Shown here piece by piece: positions 25,435-33,941 of a DNA stretch of 64,000 nucleotides (the first letter of the stretch is position 1; each line of letters opens with the position of its first letter). A model generated the notes under the pieces. The model was not told the origin of the DNA. It did not search any database and was given only the letters and a program-made list of their open reading frames with translations. Position numbers and translations under genes: made by a program. This DNA is from Bacillus salacetis (lineage in GTDB: Bacteria; Bacillota; Bacilli; Bacillales; Bacillaceae_B), in contig NZ_QXIR01000018.1 of assembly GCF_003581585.1 (NCBI RefSeq), positions 39,404 to 103,403 of the forward strand, given 5' to 3'.

Positions 25435-25571
25435 GGGCCAACAGAACAAGTGAACCCCATATTAGATTTCCCTTTCTTAGATAACATTTTATTTCCATCA
25501 ATTAGAAGGCATGATTACACAGACCTTCTGAAAAAATAAATGTAGTAGATCATATAGAGAAGGGTGATTTC

Positions 25572-26375
25572 ATGAAGAAACTGATGATAGTTATGATTAC
25601 GGGATTCTTGGTTTTCGGGTTTCTTGCAGGAAATAGTGCTTCTGCAGTTTCAAACAAAAGCATAGGCTGGGGCTTCAAGAAGGGAAGCGGCGGGAAGCAG
25701 GCGGAAGCAGGAAAAGCGTATGATGAATTGCTTGAGAAATACGGGGCTTTTTATAAAGATTCTCCCGGCAAAAAAGTATTATACATGACCTTTGATAACG
25801 GGTATGAAAATGGTTATACGGAAAAAATCTTGAATGTTTTAAAGGAGGAAAAGGTTCCGGCAGCATTCTTTGTGACAGGTCATTATTTAAACAGTGCACC
25901 TGACCTGGTGAAAAGGATGGTTGATGAAGGCCACATTGTGGGAAATCACTCCTGGAGCCATCCAGACCTTACAACCGTGACTGATGAGAAACTTCGCAAA
26001 GAACTGGATCTTGTTAAAGAGAAGACAGCAGAAATCACCAAGCAAAAGAACATGTCTTATCTGCGTCCGCCAAGGGGTGTATTCAGTGAGCGGACAATGA
26101 AAGTTGCAAAGGAAGCTGGTTACACTCACGTGATGTGGTCATTGGCATTTGTCGACTGGCATACAGATAGCCAGAAGGGTTGGAAATACTCTTATGACAA
26201 CATTATGAGGCAGATCCACCCTGGTGCCGTTTTGCTCCTTCATACAGTGTCAAAGGATAATGCGGAGGCTTTGCAAAAAGTCATACAGGATTTAAAAAAG
26301 CAGGGATATACATTTAAAAGCCTGGATTACTATGAAATGGGCAAAGGTGCGGAAAGCCCTTTGCTAACTCCTTGA
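25572..26375 (+). CDS. pdaA: delta-lactam-biosynthetic N-acetylmuramic acid deacetylase PdaA
   Basis: 267 residues with an N-terminal signal sequence (MKKLMIVMITGFLVFGFLAG, ending about SASA). The NodB polysaccharide deacetylase domain has all motifs: TFDNGYENGYT (metal-binding Asp pair variant), the zinc site HSWSHPDL, the RPPRG motif, and LLLHTVSKDNAEAL at the end. PdaA removes the acetyl group from muramic acid so that muramic delta-lactam forms in the spore cortex, which is needed for germination. AGAAGGGTG precedes the ATG. Forespore expression is expected, but no sigma-G promoter stands out. Confidence 0.95.
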   Translation: MKKLMIVMITGFLVFGFLAGNSASAVSNKSIGWGFKKGSGGKQAEAGKAYDELLEKYGAFYKDSPGKKVLYMTFDNGYENGYTEKILNVLKEEKVPAAFFVTGHYLNSAPDLVKRMVDEGHIVGNHSWSHPDLTTVTDEKLRKELDLVKEKTAEITKQKNMSYLRPPRGVFSERTMKVAKEAGYTHVMWSLAFVDWHTDSQKGWKYSYDNIMRQIHPGAVLLLHTVSKDNAEALQKVIQDLKKQGYTFKSLDYYEMGKGAESPLLTP

Positions 26376-26416
26376 TACCCTTGCGGCGAAGCATTTAATG
26401 TTTCGTCTTTTTTCTT

Positions 26417-26551
26417 GGCTCTTTTCGTAAACTTTGTTGCTATTCAAATGAATTTCGAATAATATCCTGTTAATCGCCGTAAAAACCCCGACAGGCGGAA
26501 AATCGGGCACCTGGGATATTTCCGAAAGCAACAATATATGCGAAAAGAGCC
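26417..26551 (-). mobile_element. miniature inverted-repeat element, copy 5 (internally deleted)
   Basis: 135 bp, ends GGCTCTTTTCGTAAACTTTG and TATATGCGAAAAGAGCC. A stretch of about 55 bp is missing from the interior compared with copies 4 and 7. The flanks TTTTTCTT and TTTTCTGT share only TTTTCT, so the target duplication is weak here. Confidence 0.75.
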
Positions 26552-26653
26552 TTTTCTGTGAAGTACAGCGCACTGCCGGAAAATGGCTATCATTTATGCC
26601 GGAGAGGCAGAAATGGTATAATACGCATAAATGTTTAAAAAGTGAGGGGTATT

Positions 26654-27526
26654 ATGAGAGAACTGAGGGTTTCGGTTTTACCTCCTTATAATTTTGATCT
26701 GGTTTTGGACAGGCTGTCTTTGGATCCATTGAATTCTGTGGACATTTCCAGCCGGACTGTGAAGGTTCCTTTTTATGGGGAAGAAGATGAAATCTTGGAA
26801 GTTACGGCAACCGGCACGACGGATGACCCGTCTTTTTTGGTCCAGATGGAGAAAGAAGATCGCGGCAATGCCAGACTGGATTATTTGAAAAAGGTTTTTC
26901 AATGGGAAGGCACGCTCCAGGAAATTCACCAGCATTTTTTAGATACAGATCTTAAAGATATTTTTACCGAACATTCAGGGACCCCTGTAGTCCTGGAATT
27001 CAATCCATATTCAACGTTGATGAAAAGTATCATCCACCAGCAGCTGAATCTGGCTTTTGCCCATACACTTACCCAAAGGTTTGTCCATAAGTTTGGGAGG
27101 GAGAAAGATGGGGTTTGGTTTTATCCGGCACCAGGAGAAACCGCCATACTGGATGTAGATGAACTCAGGGAGATGCAGTTCAGCCAGCGGAAAGCGGAAT
27201 ACGTGATCGGCGTTTCTAAGGAGATTGCTGAAGGTCGTTTAAACCTTCAGGAGCTTGAAAAGAAGCCGGATGATGAAATTTTGAAAGAGTTGGTGAAGCT
27301 AAGAGGGATAGGCCCGTGGACAGCCGAAAATTATTTGATGTTCGCCCTTGGAAGGCAGAACCTTTTTCCGAAAACAGATATCGGCATTCAAAATGCTCTG
27401 AAGAAGCTGTACGGGATGGACAGAAAGCCGACCCTGGCAGAAATCGATGAAATGAGTGAGGCTTGGAGCCCATATCTAAGCTACGCTTCGTTATATTTGT
27501 GGAGAAGTATTGAAAATAGGAAGTGA
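26654..27526 (+). CDS. yfjP: DNA-3-methyladenine glycosylase, AlkA type (YfjP)
   Basis: 290 residues from ATG 26654 with GAGGGG 5 bases upstream. The enzyme removes alkylated bases from DNA. An N-terminal beta region (about 1-100) is followed by the HhH-GPD domain with the hairpin [18 protein letters not shown] and, 14 residues on, the catalytic Asp in FPKTDIG. No iron-sulfur loop is present, as expected for AlkA. The next gene, yfjO, begins 4 bp after its stop, the same pairing as in B. subtilis. Confidence 0.92.
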   Translation: MRELRVSVLPPYNFDLVLDRLSLDPLNSVDISSRTVKVPFYGEEDEILEVTATGTTDDPSFLVQMEKEDRGNARLDYLKKVFQWEGTLQEIHQHFLDTDLKDIFTEHSGTPVVLEFNPYSTLMKSIIHQQLNLAFAHTLTQRFVHKFGREKDGVWFYPAPGETAILDVDELREMQFSQRKAEYVIGVSKEIAEGRLNLQELEKKPDDEILKELVKLRGIGPWTAENYLMFALGRQNLFPKTDIGIQNALKKLYGMDRKPTLAEIDEMSEAWSPYLSYASLYLWRSIENRK

Positions 27527-27530
27527 AACA

Positions 27531-28916
27531 GTGAATAATGATAAAACAATGAAGATTAAAGAAAAGCAGCAATTCCCGCTGACCATTAAAAGGCTGGGGA
27601 TCAACGGGGAAGGCGTCGGTTATTTTAAAAGGCAGGTTGTATTTGTCCCTGGGGCGCTGCCGGGAGAAGAGGTTGTCGTTGAAGCGGTCAAGGTCCATCC
27701 GAAATTTGCTGAAGGCCGTGTGAAAAAAGTAAGAAAAAGATCGGAACACAGGACGAAGCCGCCTTGCCCGGTCTATGAGCAATGCGGAGGCTGCCAGCTG
27801 CAGCATTTAAGCTATGAACAGCAGCTGGTCGAGAAAAGGGACATCCTCATCCAGGCACTTGAGCGCCATACAAAATTCAATCTGGAAAAGCTTGAAGTCA
27901 AACCAATGATCGGTATGGTCGAGCCGTGGTATTACCGTAATAAAAGCCAGTTCCAGCTCGGTTTCCGGGACGGAAAAATCATTTCCGGTTTATACAGCCT
28001 GAACTCCCATAAGCTTGTCGATATCCCTGAATGCATTGTTCAGCACCCCTCCACCAATAAAGTGACGAATGAAGTTAAGCAAATTTTGAGTGATTTCAAC
28101 GTGCCGATTTACAATGAAAGAACCAAAAAAGGAATTGTCAAAACGATTGTGACAAGAGTGGGAGTGACAACAGGGGAGATTCAAGTCGTCCTGGTTACAG
28201 TCGGGAAAGAGCTGCCGCGCAAGGATATGATCGTTTCAGAAATTCAAAAACGCCTTCCGGAAGTTAAGTCGGCCGCTCAAAATATTAATCCAAAAGCGAC
28301 TTCACTCATTTTCGGAAATGAAACCATTCATCTTTATGGCACAGAATCGATAGTAGAGCGGCTTGATAAGTTCTCCTATGAGCTTTCTGCCCGGGCGTTT
28401 TTCCAACTGAATCCTACCCAGACGGTCAAGCTTTATAATGAAGTGAGAGAGGCAGCTGCTTTGACTGGACATGAAAAACTTGTTGATGCCTATTGTGGTG
28501 TCGGTACAATCGGAATGTGGCTTTCAGATGGAACAAGGGAAATCCGCGGTATGGATGTCGTGAGAGAGGGAATTGAAAACGCACGAAAGAACAGCAGGAA
28601 ATTCGGGATGCCAAACGCCGTTTATGAGGTGGGCACTGCCGAAGAATGGCTGCCGAAATGGAAAGGCGAAGGATGGAAACCGGATGTTGTTGTTGTGGAT
28701 CCGCCGCGTACGGGGTGTGAGCAAAGCTTCTTAAACACAATCCTGAAAGTGAAACCAAAGAAATTCATTTACGTTTCCTGTAACCCTTCCACACTTGCAA
28801 AGGATCTGAAAACATTAAGCAAATCCTATGAAGTGGAATATATCCAGCCGGTTGATATGTTCCCGCAAACGGCGCATGTGGAAAGTGTGGCAAAGCTTGT
28901 ATTGAAGAACAAATAG
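27531..28916 (+). CDS. yfjO: TRAM-domain RNA (uracil-5-)-methyltransferase, YfjO-like
   Basis: 461 residues from a GTG at 27531 behind AGGAAG. Domain order: N-terminal TRAM domain (about 10-75), the Fe-S cysteine cluster [14 protein letters not shown] with a fourth Cys in IPECIVQHP, then the SAM fold with [13 protein letters not shown] and the catalytic [12 protein letters not shown]. These features define the RumA/TrmA m5U methyltransferase family acting on rRNA or tRNA. Position next to yfjP identifies it as the YfjO orthologue. The exact nucleotide methylated is not known to me. The terminator follows at 28926. Confidence 0.92.
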   Translation: MNNDKTMKIKEKQQFPLTIKRLGINGEGVGYFKRQVVFVPGALPGEEVVVEAVKVHPKFAEGRVKKVRKRSEHRTKPPCPVYEQCGGCQLQHLSYEQQLVEKRDILIQALERHTKFNLEKLEVKPMIGMVEPWYYRNKSQFQLGFRDGKIISGLYSLNSHKLVDIPECIVQHPSTNKVTNEVKQILSDFNVPIYNERTKKGIVKTIVTRVGVTTGEIQVVLVTVGKELPRKDMIVSEIQKRLPEVKSAAQNINPKATSLIFGNETIHLYGTESIVERLDKFSYELSARAFFQLNPTQTVKLYNEVREAAALTGHEKLVDAYCGVGTIGMWLSDGTREIRGMDVVREGIENARKNSRKFGMPNAVYEVGTAEEWLPKWKGEGWKPDVVVVDPPRTGCEQSFLNTILKVKPKKFIYVSCNPSTLAKDLKTLSKSYEVEYIQPVDMFPQTAHVESVAKLVLKNK

Positions 28917-28925
28917 TTGTAAGAG

Positions 28926-28952
28926 AAGGGCTGCTGAATTGGCAGCCCTTTT
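28926..28952 (+). terminator. terminator of yfjP-yfjO
   Basis: Stem AAGGGCTGC / GGCAGCCCTT followed by TTTT. Confidence 0.85.
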
Positions 28953-28957
28953 ACTTA

Positions 28958-29008
28958 TCACCGCATTAACGCAGCCGGGGACTGTCCCCGGCTGCGTTAA
29001 TGCGGTGA
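28958..29008. repeat. 51-bp near-perfect palindrome
   Basis: 25-bp arms around one central base: TCACCGCATTAACGCAGCC then GGGGAC-T-GTCCCC and the complement. It is much longer than a terminator needs and has no T-tract. The apex GGGACTGTCCC recurs in the hairpin at 31786-31820. Confidence 0.9.
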
Positions 29009-29025
29009 AGTGTTTATAAACAGGG

Positions 29026-29144
29026 TTATTCACAGTGAAAATGCTAATATTACTAATTTTCAGATAGTTATTCACATAATCCACAATATGTTGTGGATTA
29101 TTATCAACAACTAATTAACATAATTTGGAGGAAAATGTGGATAA
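29026..29144. promoter_or_regulatory. DnaA-box cluster
   Basis: Six DnaA-box-like nonamers in 119 bp of a convergent intergenic region: TTATTCACA at 29026 and 29068, TAATCCACA at 29077, TGTGGATTA (reverse) at 29092, TTATCAACA at 29101 and TGTGGATAA at 29136. The last is the exact consensus TTATCCACA on the minus strand; the others differ by one base. The region is strongly AT-rich. Clusters outside oriC are known in B. subtilis to titrate DnaA. Confidence 0.8.
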
Positions 29145-29174
29145 GATGGCCCTATATACCCAGGACCATCTTAT
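29141..29174 (-). terminator. probable terminator of yfhD
   Basis: Stem ATAAGATGG / CCATCTTAT with further G-C pairs, 10 bp past the yfhD stop. It partly overlaps the last DnaA box and the T-tract is weak. Confidence 0.55.
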
Positions 29175-29183
29175 CGTGTTTAG

Positions 29184-29378
29184 TTATCGTTTATTACGGT
29201 TGGCAGCGGCTTGACGCTGGTTAGCTGCATTGGCGCGTCCTTGTGCTTCCATATCCTCTTGATCGGCAAGTTCTCTGGAGAATTCTTCATCGATACCATC
29301 AGACTTCAAGTTTTTTGGAACCTGTGGAAGTTTGTTTTTATTTTTATCACGTGTTTTATGTCCATGTGATCTGCCCAT
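29184..29378 (-). CDS. yfhD: YfhD-family small protein
   Basis: 64 residues, AAGGGG before the ATG. The sequence MGRSHGHKTRDKNKNKLPQV followed by an acidic middle (EEFSRELADQEDMEAQ) and a basic, Ala/Asn-rich tail matches the Bacillus YfhD family. It is soluble, very polar and presumably disordered. Its function is unknown. Location next to yfhE and yfhF matches B. subtilis. Confidence 0.88.
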   Translation of the reverse strand: MGRSHGHKTRDKNKNKLPQVPKNLKSDGIDEEFSRELADQEDMEAQGRANAANQRQAAANRNKR

Positions 29379-29406
29379 AACAACCGTCCCCTTTCAGATA
29401 AAGAGA

Positions 29407-29439
29407 TAAAGGAGCGGAAACTTTGTTTCCGCTCCTTTA
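29407..29439 (-). terminator. terminator of yfhE
   Basis: 14-bp stem TAAAGGAGCGGAAA / TTTCCGCTCCTTTA, with a T-rich tract on the minus strand side. Confidence 0.85.
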
Positions 29440-29505
29440 GTATTAGCTCTGTATATGTTTTTAAAAGAGGTATTTTTTGATACAGAAACTGATGTATAAA
29501 GTGGA

Positions 29506-29625
29506 TTATCTTTTTTTCTGTGTATAGCCGCCTGCTCTGTCAGCACGTTTGAATTCACGGGAATACGTCACTTCCTGCATGGAAGATAGTGCTGATTTTG
29601 TTCTTTCTTGACGTTTTTTCTCCAA
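29506..29625 (-). CDS. yfhE: YfhE-family small protein (39 aa)
   Basis: Too short for an ordinary ORF scan. TTG start at 29625 with AAAGGATG 5 bases upstream. An in-frame ATG 12 bases earlier lies on the binding site. The product is MEKKRQERTKSALSSMQEVT then YSREFKRADRAGGYTQKKR, strongly basic. The central QEVTYSREFK is the hallmark I associate with the Bacillus YfhE family, and position between yfhD and yfhF supports it. Function unknown. Confidence 0.75.
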   Translation of the reverse strand: MEKKRQERTKSALSSMQEVTYSREFKRADRAGGYTQKKR

Positions 29626-29687
29626 AGGGATCATCCTTTCTCAAATGAGTATAATCCCATTTTTTCCTATAACGGGAGAAATCATAC

Positions 29688-30596
29688 TTATCCCCGGTAA
29701 ATCTCAGTAAGTGCTTCTTTCAATTCAGGATATTTGAAGGAATATCCATTTTCCGATAACACAGAAGGTACCACCTTCTGCCCTTCCAGTATCAATGTGC
29801 TCATATCCCCAAGAGCTGCTTTGATGGCGAAGGCAGGTGCCGGCATCCAGTGAGGGCGGTTCAATACATCTGCCAGCGTTTTCCCCAGTTCCTTCATCGT
29901 GACTGGGGATGGGGCTGTTACATTGACAGGTCCATCTATTTGCTTGTTTTCGATGACAAAGCGGATTGCTTTTGCTACATCATGGAGGTGCACCCAGGAC
30001 ATCCACTGTCTGCCGGACCCTACGGTGCCCCCCACGAAAAGTTTATAAGGAAGGGCCATTTTTGGGAGTGCGCCCTCATCTTTCCCCAGGATGATCCCAA
30101 AACGGGTATAAGCTGTCCGAACACCAAAATCTTTTGCTTTGCCTGCCTCGGACTCCCACCTTTTCACGGTTTCAGCGAGAAAATCTTTACTTGAATCCAG
30201 CGAATTTTCAGTATGTGTGATTGTTTCTGAGGCTTCATAAATTCCGATAGCGCTGGCATTGATGAAAACAGAAGGTTTCTTTTCTACGTTTTTTAGAATC
30301 CTGATCATTTCCTGGGTTGCATCAATACGGCTCTTCAGAATTCTCTGCTTTCTATCATCCGTCCAGCGGCCGCTGTTGATCGATTCTCCGGCAAGGTTGA
30401 TAAAGATGTCGCTGCCTTCCACCTCTCTTTCAGGAAGGGCTCCATCGGATAGCCACTTGACATAAGAAACGTTCTGTCTGCTTTCATGTTTGTCGGGGTT
30501 TCTTGTTAAGATGGATACTTCATACCCATTGCCAAGGAGTTCTTCAGTCAATGCACTCCCTACAAATCCTGTTCCGCCTGATATGACTGCTTTCAT
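29688..30596 (-). CDS. yfhF: TIGR01777-family NAD(P)-dependent epimerase/oxidoreductase (YfhF)
   Basis: 302 residues, GGAGG before the ATG. It is an extended short-chain dehydrogenase fold: nucleotide motif SGGTGFVGSALTEELL at the N-terminus, INLAGESI, and the family block MSWVHLHDVAKAIRFVIEN. The C-terminus has the DUF1731 region typical of SDR39U1/SulA-type proteins. These bind NADP(H) in the cytosol and the physiological substrate is unknown. In B. subtilis yfhF sits directly next to recX, as here. Confidence 0.92.
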   Translation of the reverse strand: MKAVISGGTGFVGSALTEELLGNGYEVSILTRNPDKHESRQNVSYVKWLSDGALPEREVEGSDIFINLAGESINSGRWTDDRKQRILKSRIDATQEMIRILKNVEKKPSVFINASAIGIYEASETITHTENSLDSSKDFLAETVKRWESEAGKAKDFGVRTAYTRFGIILGKDEGALPKMALPYKLFVGGTVGSGRQWMSWVHLHDVAKAIRFVIENKQIDGPVNVTAPSPVTMKELGKTLADVLNRPHWMPAPAFAIKAALGDMSTLILEGQKVVPSVLSENGYSFKYPELKEALTEIYRG

Positions 30597-30639
30597 CCTG
30601 ATACCTCCTTTTCTATACTACAGTGAAAAAATGAAATTT

Positions 30640-30725
30640 GAATTGCAATTGTCCAGCTCCGGCACCTTAGCGGCCGGCTGGTTTTCGGTTCTCTCCTTCA
30701 GATGCGTCATCACCGGCCTTTGAGT
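30640..30725. repeat. fragment of a dispersed Bacillaceae-type repeat
   Basis: TTGTCCAGCTCCGGCACC followed by TTAGCGGCCGGCTGG resembles the abundant GTCCAGCTCC...GCGCCTAGCGGC sequences scattered in many Bacillaceae intergenic regions. A related fragment is at about 15690. No ORF. Confidence 0.45.
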
Positions 30726-30872
30726 TATTCATGTTTTCCCTATTTTATAAGAGCCTGCCTGCTGATCCCTTGTGCTGCTGTACAGGGAGCTTACATCCTT
30801 TTCTATATATTTTACCCCTCTTGATAATAAAAAACATTTTCGATGTGTTACATTAATGAGGAGGTGTTAAAC

Positions 30873-31676
30873 ATGGGAATCATCACAAAGATAACCAAAC
30901 AAGTGAAGAATGAAGAAAGATATAATATCTTTATTGACGGCGAATACTCCTTCAGCATCGATGAAGAGATCCTGGCCAGGTTTCAGCTTGGCAAGGGCAA
31001 AGAAATCGACGAAATGGCAATTGCGGAAATAGGCTATGAAGACGATGTCCGAAGAGCTTTCAACCTTGCCATTCATTATCTGTCCTACCGAATGAGGACA
31101 GAAAAGGAAGTGTCCGATTACCTGAAGAAAAAAGAACTTGGTGATGCTGTGGCAGGGGAGGCAATCCATAAACTGAAGGAGTACAACTACTTGAATGATC
31201 ATGAGTTTGCCAAAGCATATGTGAATACGCAGATCAATACATCTGATAAAGGGCCTGGAGCTGTTGAAAGGGAGCTGATTGAAAAAGGGGTGGACAAGCA
31301 GTTGATTGAATCTGCACTTACGCCATTCACTCAGGAAATTCAATTGGAAAAGGCGATGGGTTTAACCAATAAACTGTTTAAGAAGTATAAAAAGGATTCA
31401 CTCATTGTGGCAAAGCAGAAAGTTGAACAGAATCTTGCGCGGAAGGGATATCCCTTTTCTGTCATTAATCTGGCATGGCAAGAGACTGACAATGAAAAAT
31501 CAGAAGATGAAAAGCTCGAAGCGGTCCTTCTTCATGCAAGAAAGGCGCATAACCGGTTAAAGTCAAAATATACTGGTTATGATTATCAAATGAAGATGAA
31601 GCAGAACTTATTCCGCAAAGGTTTTTCTATGGAAGAAATTGAAGAAGCCATAGACAGGCTGAAAACGGAAGAATAG
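30873..31676 (+). CDS. recX: recombination regulator RecX
   Basis: 267 residues from ATG 30873 behind GGAGGTG. RecX binds RecA filaments and tunes recombination. The protein is built of repeated three-helix units (AIHYLSYRMRTEKEVSDYLK, YLNDHEFAKAYVNTQIN, RGIIEKGVD-like segments and the C-terminal YQMKMKQNLFRKGFSMEEI), the long four-repeat architecture of Bacillus RecX. Convergent with a dehydrogenase gene. Confidence 0.93.
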   Translation: MGIITKITKQVKNEERYNIFIDGEYSFSIDEEILARFQLGKGKEIDEMAIAEIGYEDDVRRAFNLAIHYLSYRMRTEKEVSDYLKKKELGDAVAGEAIHKLKEYNYLNDHEFAKAYVNTQINTSDKGPGAVERELIEKGVDKQLIESALTPFTQEIQLEKAMGLTNKLFKKYKKDSLIVAKQKVEQNLARKGYPFSVINLAWQETDNEKSEDEKLEAVLLHARKAHNRLKSKYTGYDYQMKMKQNLFRKGFSMEEIEEAIDRLKTEE

Positions 31677-31721
31677 CTGTCACCATCTCTATTCGTTGAC
31701 CTAGCAGATTTCGATTAGTCA

Positions 31722-31779
31722 TCATCGAATCGCTGCGCTCTTCGTGATTCCTATATCTCATGCGAGAGCCCTGAAATCC
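31722..31779. repeat. second copy of a dispersed repeat fragment
   Basis: CATCGAATCGCTGCGCTC then CGTGATTCCTATATCTCA and GCCCTGAAATCC align with 15811-15857 at about 70 percent. Non-coding, directly in front of a terminator. Confidence 0.5.
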
Positions 31780-31785
31780 GATGTT

Positions 31786-31820
31786 AAAGCGCTAAGAGGG
31801 ACTGTCCCTTTTAGCGCTTT
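31786..31820. terminator. bidirectional terminator between recX and an SDR gene
   Basis: 16-bp stem AAAGCGCTAAGAGGGA / TCCCTTTTAGCGCTTT, close in sequence to the one at 20362-20397. Confidence 0.85.
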
Positions 31821-31826
31821 AATGTA

Positions 31827-32501
31827 CTATTTTGACTCGATAATAATCTCGGCTGATATTTTGCTTTCTTCATATATTATCTCAGCCACTTCGCGCGGGG
31901 AACGCAGCCTGCTGGGATCTTGTACATGTTCTGATTCGTCCCAGAAGGGTGTATTCATGCCGCCCATGTATGCATTGATGATCTGGATGCCGGTTTCCTC
32001 AAACTCCTTCTGCAGGCTTTCTGCGAATCCTCTCAAGGCGAATTTGCTGGCAGCATAATAGGATTCATGTTTCTTTCCGCGGAGTCCCGCTGTGGAGATG
32101 ATATTGAGGATCGAGCCGGAATCCTTCTCCACCATGGCTGGCAGTAAAGCCTTCGTTAAATACACAGTTCCTGAAAAATTGACTGAAAGCATTTTATCCA
32201 TCTCTTCAAAGGGCATGTCCAAAAACGGACCAAAGATTCCTACTCCTGCATTATTTATGAGAAGCTGAACATCATGCTTATCGTTTATCTCCTTACTAAT
32301 TTTCTGTACGTCTTCCGGGCAAGCGATGTCCAAAGTAATGCAGGAAGCTGTACTGCCATCCACTGCAATCTCCTCTTTTACTGACTGAAGTTTCTCTTTT
32401 GTCCTGCCAAGGAGAAGGATATGATATCCTTCATTGCTGTACACTTTTGCAAGCTCCCTGCCAAGGCCGGAGCCCCCTCCTGAAATTACAGCTGTTTTCA
32501 T
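31827..32501 (-). CDS. short-chain dehydrogenase/reductase
   Basis: 224 residues, GAGGAGG before the ATG. Classical SDR: cofactor motif SGGGSGLGRELA, the NNAG motif (LLINNAGVGIFG), catalytic Ser in NIISTAGL, and YYAASKFAL giving the Tyr-x-x-x-Lys pair. It is cytosolic and uses NAD(P)(H). Nothing in the sequence or neighbourhood defines the substrate. It is not part of the conserved yfh block of B. subtilis and may be an insertion into it. Confidence 0.9.
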   Translation of the reverse strand: MKTAVISGGGSGLGRELAKVYSNEGYHILLLGRTKEKLQSVKEEIAVDGSTASCITLDIACPEDVQKISKEINDKHDVQLLINNAGVGIFGPFLDMPFEEMDKMLSVNFSGTVYLTKALLPAMVEKDSGSILNIISTAGLRGKKHESYYAASKFALRGFAESLQKEFEETGIQIINAYMGGMNTPFWDESEHVQDPSRLRSPREVAEIIYEESKISAEIIIESK

Positions 32502-32790
32502 ATGTAATCCTCCTCTATCGCAGCTTTTGCTGCTATGTTGTTTTCATGATTTCCGAATAACCACTCCTGTGGTTTCTCTTCGCCTAAATTGCTGCTTTAA
32601 AAAATTCCTGTAACAGGAATTTCGCATTAACGGCAAAGTTTGCAAAAATAGCCTGGGAAAAATCCCATCCATTTAAGAATGCCTTCATCAAGTAAGTGCT
32701 TTTCTTATTTTTTCCTCTGTGAGCCGGAATAAACCAAACTTTATTTATCCTATCATTTTTTCTATAATAAGGGTGAATGGAGTGAGCAGT
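32502..32790. other. divergent intergenic region with a decayed miniature element
   Basis: Between the SDR gene and yfhH. The stretch 32619-32659 (TTTCGCATTAACGGCAAAG then GCAAAAATAGCC) resembles the ends-only copy at 15964-16013 but is degenerate and lacks flanking repeats. The remainder should hold both promoters. Confidence 0.4.
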
Positions 32791-33114
32791 GTGGAGAAAG
32801 AAACAAGATATAGTGAATTAAATGAATATGAATTGAAACAAGAGATTGCCCAATTGAGGGAGAAGGCCAGAAAGGCAGAACAGCTTGGTATGGTAAATGA
32901 GTTTGCTGTTTTAGAAAGAAAAGCCATAATGGCACAAGCCTATCTTTTGAATCCTAAAGAGTTCAAGCCGGGTGAAATTTATGGGATTGAAGGCGATCCC
33001 GGTGTATACTTCAAAATCGATTACTTGAATGGCGTCTTTGCCTGGGGTTACCGTCTTGGCGGAACGGGCAAGGAGGAAGCGCTGCCGATTTCGATGCTGA
33101 ATCAGAAGAAATGA
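32791..33114 (+). CDS. yfhH: YfhH-family protein (DUF1811)
   Basis: 107 residues from a GTG at 32791 with GGAG 8 bases upstream; a longer frame from 32719 is unsupported. The N-terminal half is a charged helical pair (LKQEIAQLREKARKAEQLG, then LERKAIMAQAYLLNP). The C-terminal half is a small beta domain with YLNGVFAWGYRLGG and the family ending EALPISML. It corresponds to B. subtilis YfhH, whose crystal structure is known but function is not. Confidence 0.9.
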   Translation: MEKETRYSELNEYELKQEIAQLREKARKAEQLGMVNEFAVLERKAIMAQAYLLNPKEFKPGEIYGIEGDPGVYFKIDYLNGVFAWGYRLGGTGKEEALPISMLNQKK

Positions 33115-33116
33115 CA

Positions 33117-33157
33117 AAAATGGAAACAAGGAGAACGAGGTCACCTTGTTTCCATTT
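33117..33157. terminator. bidirectional terminator between yfhH and a small gene
   Basis: 14-bp stem AAATGGAAACAAGG / CCTTGTTTCCATTT with a 12-base loop. Confidence 0.85.
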
Positions 33158-33163
33158 CTTATA

Positions 33164-33331
33164 TTACGATCTTTTCCGGGTCTGTCGTTCCAGTATGATC
33201 AAGTCCTGAGTCTGAATGGTATGCCCGTTAGCCTGTGAGTGTGCATGTTTGGCATTATAGAATGCCTGGTTGAAAGGACTCACATAGTTTTTATCAAAAT
33301 GATTAGAGTTGTTCTTTTTTCCCATACCCAA
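33164..33331 (-). CDS. small basic protein, YpzG/minor-SASP-like
   Basis: 55 residues from TTG 33331, which has AAGGAGG 8 bases upstream; an ATG at 33325 (53 aa) is 14 bases from that site and less likely. The product has no hydrophobic stretch. It contains SPFNQAFYNAKHAHSQANGH and ends LERQTRKRS. The layout (short, His/Asn/Gln-rich, basic C-terminus) resembles the YpzG family of small Bacillus proteins found beside sspK. The family call is tentative. It lies just downstream of sspK on the same strand, so it may share sporulation control. Confidence 0.65.
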   Translation of the reverse strand: MGMGKKNNSNHFDKNYVSPFNQAFYNAKHAHSQANGHTIQTQDLIILERQTRKRS

Positions 33332-33369
33332 AACAACCGCCTCCTTAATAAATGGCTTAGCTCGAGAAC

Positions 33370-33534
33370 TTAAACAGAATCACTTTCACGCTGGTTCGAT
33401 GCGGCCATGCGTTCCTGTGGGTGAGTGTTGATGGTTCCATCAGCCCTTTTGGAAGCATACTCAGGCTTTGCCCGCGGTTCACCTTCAAATTTGTTATTAT
33501 TCTGGTTAGGGAATCCTCTTTCTTTATTGCGCAT
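33370..33534 (-). CDS. sspK: small acid-soluble spore protein K
   Basis: 54 residues, GGGAGG before the ATG. The sequence [20 protein letters not shown] then [19 protein letters not shown] closely follows SspK, a minor SASP found only in spores of Bacillaceae. It is synthesised in the forespore and degraded at germination. A sigma-G-like promoter is visible 80 bp upstream. Too short to stand out by length alone; recognised by sequence. Confidence 0.92.
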   Translation of the reverse strand: MRNKERGFPNQNNNKFEGEPRAKPEYASKRADGTINTHPQERMAASNQRESDSV

Positions 33535-33611
33535 CGTATTCCTCCCTGGAAAAAATGATGGTCACCCCGCAATCAGCAAACCTGCTGTTGGATCTGCTGA
33601 CTGCGTACCTA

Positions 33612-33641
33612 TAGTATGGAGTTTAATCTTAACTGTTATCA
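33612..33641 (-). promoter_or_regulatory. sigma-G-like promoter of sspK
   Basis: On the minus strand TGATA, an 18-base spacer, then CATACTA, which is the forespore sigma-G/sigma-F -10 consensus. It lies about 78 bp upstream of the sspK start. The spacing and the product of the gene support it. Confidence 0.6.
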
Positions 33642-33671
33642 TTTAAAATATTGGGAATGGAGGGTTATCAG

Positions 33672-33941
33672 ATGGATACATTTCATGAAGATTTAACAAA
33701 AGAACTTTTGGAAAAGAATGGAAATCTTTCGTATGCAAGGGCAAGAACATGGGTTGAGCTGCTATGGGAGGATTTTGAAACAACATATGCAAAAGCCAGG
33801 GGTGAATATCTTGGAAAAGAAATGACCGGCCGCCTGGTGAAACAATGGATAGATAGTTATGGAGGAAGGCTCCATGAGTTTGCGGCAAGGAATCAGAAAT
33901 ACAGTCATATGCTTGAAGATGAAAATGACCTCAGTCATTGA
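33672..33941 (+). CDS. yfhJ: WVELL-domain protein YfhJ
   Basis: 89 residues from ATG 33672 with GGAGGG 7 bases upstream. The motif ARTWVELLWEDFETTYAKA contains the WVELL sequence that names the family, followed by LVKQWIDSYGGRLHEFA. It is helical, acidic, cytosolic and of unknown function. Orthologous in size and place to B. subtilis YfhJ. Divergent from sspK. Confidence 0.9.
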   Translation: MDTFHEDLTKELLEKNGNLSYARARTWVELLWEDFETTYAKARGEYLGKEMTGRLVKQWIDSYGGRLHEFAARNQKYSHMLEDENDLSH

